A DNA stretch of 64,000 nucleotides, from NCBI GenBank assembly GCA_016927755.1, contig JAFGLZ010000151.1, positions 25,497 through 89,496 of the forward strand, written 5' to 3'. The position numbers were made by a program, and so were the translations under genes. Positions 1-6,648 of this stretch are shown here, piece after piece. The notes under the pieces were generated by a model. It ran no database searches and was not told the origin of the DNA. It was given only the letters and a program-made list of their open reading frames with translations. Position 1 is the first letter of the stretch; every line of letters begins with the position of its first letter. This stretch comes from Phycisphaerae bacterium (GTDB lineage: Bacteria > Planctomycetota > Phycisphaerae > UBA1845 > JAFGLZ01).

Positions 1-2
1 AC

Positions 3-773
3 CGATTCATGACGGAGGCCAGTCAGGTTATCGGCGAGTCTGACGAGGCGATGCGGGAAGCGTCGAAGGCGATGGTCGACATCTCCGACGCAAGCGATCA
101 AATCAGCAAGGTGATCAAGGTGATCGAGGAGATCGCATTCCAAACGAACCTGCTTGCCTTGAACGCAGCGGTAGAAGCCGCGCGTGCCGGGGAGCACGGC
201 AAGGGATTCGCCGTCGTGGCCGACGAGGTCCGGAACCTGGCTCAGCGGTCGGCGGAGGCGGCTCGCGAGACGAGCACGCTGATCGAGCAGACAGTGACGA
301 GGGTGGCTCGGGGCGTGGAGTTGAACGAGACGACGGGCAAGAGCTTCACGAGGATCGGGGAAGCGTCGACGAAGGTGGCGGATCTGGTGGCGCAGATCAC
401 ACAGGCCTCGTCGGAACAGGCCCAGGGCGTGGACCAGGTGAACACGGCGGTGGCTCAGATGGACAAGGTGACCCAAGCCAACGCGGCTGGGGCGGAGGAG
501 TGTGCCAGCGCTTCGGAAGAGATGTCCGCCCAGGCCGAGAACGTTCGAGCCATGGTGAATGACCTCGTCGCCATGGTTAGCGGCAGAACGACCGAATTCG
601 CCCAATCGAGCGGCGCGGCGAGGTCGGGCGTGCCTCTCGTGGCAGCGAGTCACGTTGCCGGGGGATGGCATCCGACACCCAAGAAGGGATCCCGGCCCAG
701 ACCAACCGGCGAGACGAGGTCCGCCGAACACGCCGGCTGCGCGGATGATGCAGGGGGGCTCGAGGATTTCTGA
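3..773 (+). CDS. Methyl-accepting chemotaxis protein, C-terminal part (cut by window start)
   Basis: Cytoplasmic signalling domain of a chemotaxis receptor, which would control the CheA kinase through CheW. The conserved hairpin tip is plain: IEEIAFQTNLLALNAAVEAA followed by RAGEHGKGFAVVA and EVRNLAQRSA. The frame is open to the first base, and the residues just before the first ATG (position 9) match the equivalent region of the complete receptor at 6649-8154 (DRFM versus DQFM), so the gene starts outside the window. Membrane segments, sensor and HAMP domain are therefore missing here. About 60 residues after the helical bundle are low-complexity (Gly, Ala, Arg, Pro) and do not end in a CheR-binding pentapeptide such as NWETF. 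A hairpin terminator follows. The family is certain; the ligand is unknown. Confidence 0.93.
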   Translation, partial: RFMTEASQVIGESDEAMREASKAMVDISDASDQISKVIKVIEEIAFQTNLLALNAAVEAARAGEHGKGFAVVADEVRNLAQRSAEAARETSTLIEQTVTRVARGVELNETTGKSFTRIGEASTKVADLVAQITQASSEQAQGVDQVNTAVAQMDKVTQANAAGAEECASASEEMSAQAENVRAMVNDLVAMVSGRTTEFAQSSGAARSGVPLVAASHVAGGWHPTPKKGSRPRPTGETRSAEHAGCADDAGGLEDF

Positions 774-800
774 CCTCCCGCGAGGCGAAGGGGCTAACGA

Positions 801-842
801 GGGGCGCGCCGGCAGCAGAGCAGGCGCGCCCCTTCGCTTTCT
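801..842 (+). terminator. Rho-independent terminator after the chemotaxis receptor
   Basis: Perfect 10-bp stem GGGGCGCGCC (801-810) / GGCGCGCCCC (823-832) with a 12-base loop, followed by the pyrimidine-rich run TTCGCTTTCTT. It lies 27 bases after the receptor stop codon. The tail is not a pure T tract, so termination strength is uncertain. Confidence 0.65.
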
Positions 843-1034
843 TGCCGTGCTCCCGCGGCTGGGGCTGGCCAGTCGAGGGCTTGATGCCTAGCCTGGCAGA
901 GGTCCCTGGGGGCCAAAGCGTCTCGACGGGGCGCCGCAGGACAATGGGCATATGCGGTCCGGGGTGTTGCCATGTCCGGAAAACCAGCTCAGTCCGGTAA
1001 TCACATCTAAAGTTCCGAAGCCGTTGTCCGATCT

Positions 1035-2438
1035 ATGGAAGTAGCGAGGTTATCGGTACGTCACAGGCGTGTCCGGTCATTGTTCGCGCGCCGTTGGTCA
1101 AGGGACTGTTTCATGATCGAGCGATCCGCAGGGAGGCGAGTCGTGCTGAACGGCGACGTTGGGGTCGCCACGCGCAACGTTTGCATCATGCACACGTTGG
1201 AGCGGATCGCGGCGCGGTTCAACGAGGCGGGGGTGCCCTTGATGGTGCTCAAGGGGGGGGCGCTGAATCTCACGCTGTACGAGCGTCCCGACGAGCGTCC
1301 CATGGGCGATCTCGATCTGCTGGTAAGGATCGGGGATCTGGCGCGGGTCGTTGCGTTGCTCGAGGAACTCGGGTGCGTCCCAGGGGAGCCGCTGGTTCGG
1401 GAGGACTTCTTCCCACGGTTCTACTACGAACGTGACTTCAGCTTGGGCGACATCTGGCCCGTTCGCATCGATCTGCATGCCCGTCCGTTTCGTCCGTTGA
1501 GATACTCGCGGATTGTGCCTGAGGAAGCCTTTTGGAGTCGGGCCGAGCCGGTGCGGATCGGGCAGGCAACGTTCCTGGCGCCAGCCGCCGAGGAGATGCT
1601 GATTCACCTGGCGGCCCACTCGGCCATTCACGGGAATGGTCGATCCACCTGGCTTCGTGACATCAAGCGCTGGGTCGAGGGCCATGCACGGACGCTTGAC
1701 TGGCAGAGGTTCGTTGACACGGTCGAATCCTGGGGATTGACGCTCCCTGTTCGTGTCGGGATCAAGGAGGCCCAGCGAAGATTCGGGAACTTCTGCCCCG
1801 ATGAGGTGATCCGCAAGTTGTTCGGTCGTCGCGTGAGTTGGCGAGATCGGCTCGCGCTGGCTCAAGCACCTCGGGATGCCTCGCACCCGGTTGCTCATGT
1901 GACAGTGGATTTCCTGTGCACTCCGGGGTGGCGATTCTCCTTGGAGTATCTCTGGGCCATGGCGGTTCCGGGTCGGGAGCACATGGGCCAGTGGTATCGA
2001 TGGCGGCATCGAGGTTGGCTCCCGGCGGCACATGTGCTTCGAATCCTGTGGCCGATCGTCGGACGATTGCCGCAGATCCATGACCGCTTCTCAAAGGTGG
2101 ACATTCGGGACGGGCGGGCCGAGCGAAACGGGGTCTACGCCAGAAAGGACTTCCAGGCGGGAGAGGTGATCGCTCGCTGTCGTGGTCGCGCCGTTTCCAT
2201 CCCGACCGGAGCGCCGGGATGGGAGGAAACGCGGTTCGGGCGAACCCGACGGTACGAAGTCAGAGGCAGGCTGGCGTGTCTGGACCGCTCGGAACGACCC
2301 AACGCGAAACTCGCGGGTCGGGAGCTTGTCGCGCTGAGACCGATTCGAGCTCGGGAAGAGATCACGATTGGCCGCAGTTCAGGGGCGCGGGAGCGCGCGG
2401 GATTGAATGATCCCCTTGCGGCAACGTCCGCGGCCTAG
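1035..2438 (+). CDS. Nucleotidyltransferase family protein (NTP_transf_5-like) with a C-terminal SET-like domain
   Basis: First gene of the HprK/PqqD cassette. Residues about 55-330 look like the PF14907 group of putative nucleotidyltransferases: an LKGGALN motif (about 72-78) and then MGDLDLLV (about 90-97), whose two aspartates would bind metal as in polymerase-beta-fold enzymes. From about residue 355 the sequence changes to a SET-like pattern: NGVYARKDFQAGEVI, later SERPNAKL and ALRPIRAREEITI. The usual N-H pair of active SET methyltransferases appears as D-R, so methyl transfer is doubtful. No ribosome site is visible before 1035; AGGGA upstream of ATG 1113 suggests a start 26 residues later. 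The protein has no signal peptide. The substrate is unknown; given the neighbours, it may act on the peptide at 2500-2706 (inference). Confidence 0.75.
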   Translation: MEVARLSVRHRRVRSLFARRWSRDCFMIERSAGRRVVLNGDVGVATRNVCIMHTLERIAARFNEAGVPLMVLKGGALNLTLYERPDERPMGDLDLLVRIGDLARVVALLEELGCVPGEPLVREDFFPRFYYERDFSLGDIWPVRIDLHARPFRPLRYSRIVPEEAFWSRAEPVRIGQATFLAPAAEEMLIHLAAHSAIHGNGRSTWLRDIKRWVEGHARTLDWQRFVDTVESWGLTLPVRVGIKEAQRRFGNFCPDEVIRKLFGRRVSWRDRLALAQAPRDASHPVAHVTVDFLCTPGWRFSLEYLWAMAVPGREHMGQWYRWRHRGWLPAAHVLRILWPIVGRLPQIHDRFSKVDIRDGRAERNGVYARKDFQAGEVIARCRGRAVSIPTGAPGWEETRFGRTRRYEVRGRLACLDRSERPNAKLAGRELVALRPIRAREEITIGRSSGARERAGLNDPLAATSAA

Positions 2439-2499
2439 AACGACGCAATAGACTTGGGGGAGAGTGGTCAGTGGGTGCGTCAGATTAGGAGACGACGCC

Positions 2500-2706
2500 T
2501 TGACGGATGAACGGGTGCCAGAAGTGGAAACCAGTGAGTCGGCAACAGAACGGGGGCCGACCGAGCAGACTGCCAACGGGCGGGCGTCTCAGACGCGTCG
2601 ATCGTTCTTGGGCGGTAGCGGCAAGAAGGCGTTGTACCTGACGCCTATCGTGCTGAGCCTGTCGGCTCGGCGTGCCATGGCCGCGACGAAGCACTCCACG
2701 CCCTGA
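2500..2706 (+). CDS. Small twin-arginine peptide, possible precursor or substrate of the cassette
   Basis: 68 residues if translation starts at TTG 2500, which has AGGAG eight bases upstream (2487-2491); an in-frame ATG at 2464 has no such site. The N-terminal 30 residues are acidic and polar. Then come twin arginines in TRRSFLGG (residues 32-39), a short hydrophobic stretch LYLTPIVLSL (45-54), an AMA motif like a signal-peptidase site (59-61), and only seven more residues. Its TGA overlaps the ATG of the PqqD-like gene (TGATG), so the two are translationally coupled. This is either a very short Tat-exported protein or a leader-type peptide recognised by the PqqD-like partner. I know of similar R-R-x-x-L-K-K...P.VLTL peptides near HprK/PqqD genes, but no function. 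Confidence 0.7.
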   Translation: MTDERVPEVETSESATERGPTEQTANGRASQTRRSFLGGSGKKALYLTPIVLSLSARRAMAATKHSTP

Positions 2707-3062
2707 TGGAAGATCTACACGGAACCATCCGTGACGGAGAGTCGGTGATGAAAGGCATGGCCCCGGAATCCTGGACGCACCGCCACGCGAGCATCGTTGT
2801 TCCGCGGCGTCGACACGATCTGATCGTGGAGGAGTTGGACGGTCAAGCGATCCTGTCCGATCCGGTTGACGGCTCGACGCATCGGCTGAATGCGACGGCT
2901 CTGGAGGTCTGGCGTTGGTGCGACGGTTGTCGAACGACTCTCCAGATCGCGGACCGATTAACGGCGAGGTACGAGGTCGAGTTCGAGGTCGCCCTGAATC
3001 ACGTGGACCAGTTGATGGCGTCATTCGCCCAACTCCATCTGTTCGAGCCCCCATGCCACTGA
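2706..3062 (+). CDS. PqqD-like peptide-binding protein
   Basis: 118 residues with a PqqD fold: the pattern ILSDPVDGSTHRLNATALEVW near residues 48-68, then a helical region typical of PqqD and of lasso-peptide B1 recognition proteins. PqqD proteins bind leader peptides and present them to modifying enzymes in the cytoplasm. The start is set by the TGATG overlap with the small peptide; ATG 2748 is an alternative. The next gene begins at 3053, inside the end of this one. This arrangement resembles the PqqD-family partner of HprK-related kinase A systems. No radical SAM or cyclase gene is nearby, so this is not a PQQ or classical lasso-peptide locus. The PqqD assignment is strong; the role here is inferred. 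Confidence 0.83.
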   Translation: MEDLHGTIRDGESVMKGMAPESWTHRHASIVVPRRRHDLIVEELDGQAILSDPVDGSTHRLNATALEVWRWCDGCRTTLQIADRLTARYEVEFEVALNHVDQLMASFAQLHLFEPPCH

Positions 3063-3973
3063 TAGACGAATCGACTCTAGCGACTCCGACAGACGGCGCG
3101 ACCGGGTACGCTCGGTTCAGGATCGGCGAGTTCGACGTTGCCCTGCGCAGCGAGCTGGACGAAGTGGTCGAGGATTTCGCGGCGCTGTACGGCCAGAACC
3201 GAGACGCGTACCGTCGCACGGGAGAAACGATCCGGATCGAGGTGCGACGGGGCAAACGATCGCTCCTAGCCGGGCGCCAGTACGCCATCTGGGGCGACGG
3301 CGAACAGCTTTGGGCGACACGGCGACGCAATGAGGTCTTGCCGTACGTCGAGTGGGGCATCAACTGGCGAGTGATCAAGACTCGCGCCGAGTACCTTCAA
3401 GTCCATGCCGCGACGCTGTCTCACAAGGGACAAGGTATGTTGTTCGCGGCCAAGGCGGGTTCGGGCAAGTCGACGCTCGCGGCGGGGCTCCTGGCCAGAG
3501 GTTGGCAGTATCTCTCGGACGAGTTTGCGTTGATTCATCCGGAGACGCTTCGAGTGCATCCGTTTCCGAAGCCGGTGTGCGTGAAGGCGGGATCGTTCGA
3601 GGTCGTTGAAGCCTTGCGTTTGCCTCTCTGGCGTCGTCGTCACTATGTGAAGGTTCTCAAGGGCCGGGTCGGCTACGTGAGCCCGCATCATATCGGCCCG
3701 GATTCGGTGGGCGGTCCCTGTCGGGTTCGGCACATCATCTTTCCCCTCTACGCTGAAGGCACCGAGCCTTGCTTGCGGGAGATCCCGCGGGCGGAGGCGG
3801 CGTTCGAGTTAGCGGAGATGGCCTTCAATCGGAACGCCTTCGGTCCTCGGGCGATGACCATTCTGAGCGATCTGGTTCGAGGCGCGAAGTGCTATCGTCT
3901 GGACGCCGGGTCAATCCACGAGACGTGTGACCTGATCGAATCGTTAGTCCGGCAGGACGTCTGCTCGAGTTGA
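3053..3973 (+). CDS. HprK-related kinase (HprK-related kinase A type)
   Basis: 306 residues related to the C-terminal kinase domain of HPr kinase/phosphorylase. It has an LQVHAATL strand and then the P-loop AKAGSGKST (about 132-140, Lys about 139), followed by YLSDEFALI, which is where HprK carries its metal and phosphate contacts. The N-terminal half differs from true HprK, and there is no HPr or PTS gene nearby. The start overlaps the PqqD-like gene by 10 bases, so all four cassette genes are tightly coupled. Related kinases phosphorylate the C-terminal serine of some lasso peptides; here a Thr/Ser-containing tail (ATKHSTP) on the small peptide would be a possible target (inference). A hydrogenase gene converges 29 bases downstream. 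Confidence 0.85.
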   Translation: MPLIDESTLATPTDGATGYARFRIGEFDVALRSELDEVVEDFAALYGQNRDAYRRTGETIRIEVRRGKRSLLAGRQYAIWGDGEQLWATRRRNEVLPYVEWGINWRVIKTRAEYLQVHAATLSHKGQGMLFAAKAGSGKSTLAAGLLARGWQYLSDEFALIHPETLRVHPFPKPVCVKAGSFEVVEALRLPLWRRRHYVKVLKGRVGYVSPHHIGPDSVGGPCRVRHIIFPLYAEGTEPCLREIPRAEAAFELAEMAFNRNAFGPRAMTILSDLVRGAKCYRLDAGSIHETCDLIESLVRQDVCSS

Positions 3974-4002
3974 GGCGATGAGTTGACGGACAGACCTCGC
4001 GG

Positions 4003-4962
4003 TCATGCGCCTTGGCGATCCCTCTCCGAGTAGGCCACGGCGTGGTGGGCTTCCCCCTTTCGATAGAACGGCAGATCCTTACGCTTGGCGAATCCCTCGC
4101 TCGTGCAGGACACGCAAGGGGCGCCGGCTCGGACGCACCAGTTGACGCCTCCGTTCCACTGCCGGCCGGGACAGCTCCCGTGGCTGAGGGGGCCGAGACA
4201 GCCGAGCTTGAAGAGACACCCCTCGTCACCGAAGTGCTTGGCAAAGACCCGCTTCTCCCAGTAGTGGAATTTGGGGCACTCGTCGTGCACGGAATGTCCG
4301 TAGAACATGTTCGGCGTCAGTAGGTTCGCATCCAGCTTCGGGAGGCCCTTGGCAATGACGTAGGCGGCCGTTCCGAGCAGGGACTGCGGATGGACGGGGC
4401 ATCCGGGGCAGTTGATCAGACGGTTCTTCGTCGGGATGCGGTTGCGATCCATGAAGGCCTTGATGCTATCACCGCCGGTCGGGTTGCCTTGGGCGGAAGG
4501 GATCCCACCGAACGCGGCGCAGGTGCCGGCGGCGATAATCGCCTTGGCATTGGCGAGGATGCCGGTGAGCGAATCGGCGATCGGGCGTCCTTGCATGAGG
4601 CAGGCCTCGGGCATGTCGAGCGGCACGGAGCCCTCGAAGACCAAGAAGTAGTCCCCGCTCTTGACCGTTCGCTCGACGACGCCGACGGCCACGTCCCCGG
4701 TGGCCGAGGAAATCGTCGGATGGTAAACGAGTGAGACGATTTCCGTGAGGATCTCGACGGGACCGGGCTGATCGGCGTTCAGGAAGGACACGGAGCATCC
4801 GCTGCAGGACATGCCGTGGAGCCAGAGGATCTTCTCTTGCTTGTCCAGCAACTTCTGGAGGCCTTCGGCGAAGACCCGAGCCGTACCACGCCCCAGCCCC
4901 ATGCCAGCAGCCAGATAGGCACCGATGCGAAGAACGTCTCTGCGTGACGGGGATTCCATCAT
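4003..4962 (-). CDS. [NiFe] hydrogenase small subunit, Tat-exported, no membrane anchor
   Basis: 319 residues. A Tat signal begins it (SRRDVLRIG, then a hydrophobic stretch), followed by the proximal-cluster cysteines in MSCSGC, GTCAAFGG and NCPGCP. The distal and medial cluster region reads HDEC, GCLFKLGC, GSCP, NWC, PC and SC. In most group 1 enzymes the residue in the NWC position is proline and the medial cluster is [3Fe-4S]; cysteine here predicts [4Fe-4S]. There is no C-terminal transmembrane helix, so the enzyme should be soluble in the periplasm. It lies 48 bases downstream of the large subunit gene, the reverse of the common small-then-large order. No cytochrome b, cytochrome c3 or hyp maturation gene is in the window. 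Direction of H2 chemistry is unknown. Confidence 0.95.
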   Translation of the reverse strand: MMESPSRRDVLRIGAYLAAGMGLGRGTARVFAEGLQKLLDKQEKILWLHGMSCSGCSVSFLNADQPGPVEILTEIVSLVYHPTISSATGDVAVGVVERTVKSGDYFLVFEGSVPLDMPEACLMQGRPIADSLTGILANAKAIIAAGTCAAFGGIPSAQGNPTGGDSIKAFMDRNRIPTKNRLINCPGCPVHPQSLLGTAAYVIAKGLPKLDANLLTPNMFYGHSVHDECPKFHYWEKRVFAKHFGDEGCLFKLGCLGPLSHGSCPGRQWNGGVNWCVRAGAPCVSCTSEGFAKRKDLPFYRKGEAHHAVAYSERDRQGA

Positions 4963-5010
4963 CTTGGGCTCCTTCGGCTTGTCTTCTCCTGTCGGTGCTC
5001 TACTGGGATT

Positions 5011-6546
5011 CTAGTGGACGGCGCACGCCAGACACGGGTCGAAGGATCGCACGATCCTGGCGACTTCGATCGGCTGGGCCGGGTCCTCCACGATCGTGCC
5101 GTGCAGGGCTTGCTCCACAGGTCCCGGCTGCTTCCGGTCATCCCTGGGCGAGCAGTTCCATGTCGTCGGTACGACGCACTGATAACGCTTGATGCGGTAG
5201 TCCTGGATCGTGAGCCAGTGGCCCAGGGCTCCGCGCGGCGCCTCGGTTAGTCCGACGCCCGCGCCGCTCTCGGGGATCGTGAAGTCTTGGGCGGGCGGCG
5301 CGTCGACGTCGATCTCGGCAAGCCATTTGAAGGCTTGTCCGGCGATCCACTTGGCCTCGAGTCCGCGCGCGAGGTGGCGTCCCAGTACCGAGATGAGCTT
5401 CTCAGGCGCGAGTTGGAGTGAGCCAAGGACGGCGTCGACCTCCGTTCTGATCCAGGTTCCGCTCGGATCATGGTAGTTGGCGAGTACGCGCGCCAAGGGA
5501 CCCACCTCCAGGGGCCGACCGCCGTAGCGCGGGGCCTTGATCCAGGAATACGCGCCCGATTTGCGGGGCGCGGGAGTGGTCTTGCCTTTGCTCGGATGCA
5601 GGCCTGATGCTTGATCGAAGCGGGAATAGGCAACGTCCTCGCCGATTCGATCCAGCGCCAGAGGCTGCCACTTTCCGCCGATGAGGACGCCCGGCTTGAT
5701 GAACCTGTCGCCGGCCTGGTTCATCTCGAATGCGCCGTATGACAGGAAGTCTCCGCAGCCGCGCCCGAGATCGAAATACTCGGGGAAGGCCTTGGCCACG
5801 CGGAGGAGATCCGGCAGGTAGACCTCGTCGACGAAGCGAGCGACCGTCTTGAGCCGTGACTCGTAGGAAAGGATCCTCTCCATCGTGGGAACCTGCGTGC
5901 ATCCTCCGGGCACCAAGGCGGTCGAGTGGGGCAGCCTGGCGCCGAACACGGCTCCCATTTCGTGGCAGATCTTCCGTTGCTCGAGGGCCTCGACGTAGTG
6001 GCTCAAGAGCGCCATGTTCTCGTCGAGATCCTTGACGTAGCCGACCTCGTAGCGAGGCAGGAACGGGGCGGCGGGGAAGATCTCCTTTCGAGCGATGGAT
6101 TTCTCCACCCATGCCTTGAGGGATCGCAAGGTTCTATCTCCGCCATCGTACTTCAGGATGGCCTTGACGTCGACGAAGTCCAGCGCGGCGAGGTGATAGA
6201 AGTGCAGGATGTGCGACTGCAGGAAGTTCGCGGCGAAGATGAGGTTCTGGAGGAGCCGACCGTTCTTGTTGGGCACGATGCCGTAGGCGGCCTCCTGGGC
6301 CCTGACCGACGCGATCCCGTGCGAGATGGGGCATACGCCGCAGATTCGCTGAGTTATCTGTTGGGCGTCGAGCGGGTCGCGGCCCTCGAGAATGGTCTCG
6401 ATGCCGCGGAACATCTCGCCCTCGCAGCGTGCCTCGGAGACCCGGAAGCCCTTTTTGTCGCCGGTCGTGACGGGTTCGGTCTCGGCGTGCACCGAGAGGT
6501 GACCTTCGATCCGGGTGAGGGGATTGATGGCGATGGTGTTGCTCAT
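5011..6546 (-). CDS. [NiFe] hydrogenase large (catalytic) subunit without C-terminal extension
   Basis: 511 residues carrying the nickel-iron active site. The N-terminal motif is RICGVCPISH and the C-terminal motif is DPCLACAVH, giving the four expected cysteine ligands. The stop codon comes directly after the final histidine. In most uptake hydrogenases a C-terminal peptide of roughly 15 residues follows and is removed by an endopeptidase after nickel insertion; this protein needs no such step. It has no signal peptide, as expected for a subunit carried across the membrane with its Tat-bearing partner. A chemotaxis receptor gene ends 102 bases upstream on the same strand, so co-transcription is possible. 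All four ligands are cysteine, so it is not a [NiFeSe] enzyme. Confidence 0.96.
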   Translation of the reverse strand: MSNTIAINPLTRIEGHLSVHAETEPVTTGDKKGFRVSEARCEGEMFRGIETILEGRDPLDAQQITQRICGVCPISHGIASVRAQEAAYGIVPNKNGRLLQNLIFAANFLQSHILHFYHLAALDFVDVKAILKYDGGDRTLRSLKAWVEKSIARKEIFPAAPFLPRYEVGYVKDLDENMALLSHYVEALEQRKICHEMGAVFGARLPHSTALVPGGCTQVPTMERILSYESRLKTVARFVDEVYLPDLLRVAKAFPEYFDLGRGCGDFLSYGAFEMNQAGDRFIKPGVLIGGKWQPLALDRIGEDVAYSRFDQASGLHPSKGKTTPAPRKSGAYSWIKAPRYGGRPLEVGPLARVLANYHDPSGTWIRTEVDAVLGSLQLAPEKLISVLGRHLARGLEAKWIAGQAFKWLAEIDVDAPPAQDFTIPESGAGVGLTEAPRGALGHWLTIQDYRIKRYQCVVPTTWNCSPRDDRKQPGPVEQALHGTIVEDPAQPIEVARIVRSFDPCLACAVH

Positions 6547-6648
6547 GAACAGGCTCCTGCCTTTCCTTACAGGGATCGCCGCCGGGACACCACTACTGAT
6601 GGCCAGGCGACGGAGGGTGCACCTATCTCCTCGTCAATCCCACAGGCT

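Noticed and set aside
2485..3378. Long minus-strand open frame over the HprK/PqqD cassette
   Set aside because: No recognisable domain, very high Arg/Ser/Pro, antisense to a cassette with clear families and translational overlaps.
1035..3973. Lasso peptide or PQQ biosynthesis
   Set aside because: No asparagine-synthase-like cyclase, no leader protease, no radical SAM PqqE.
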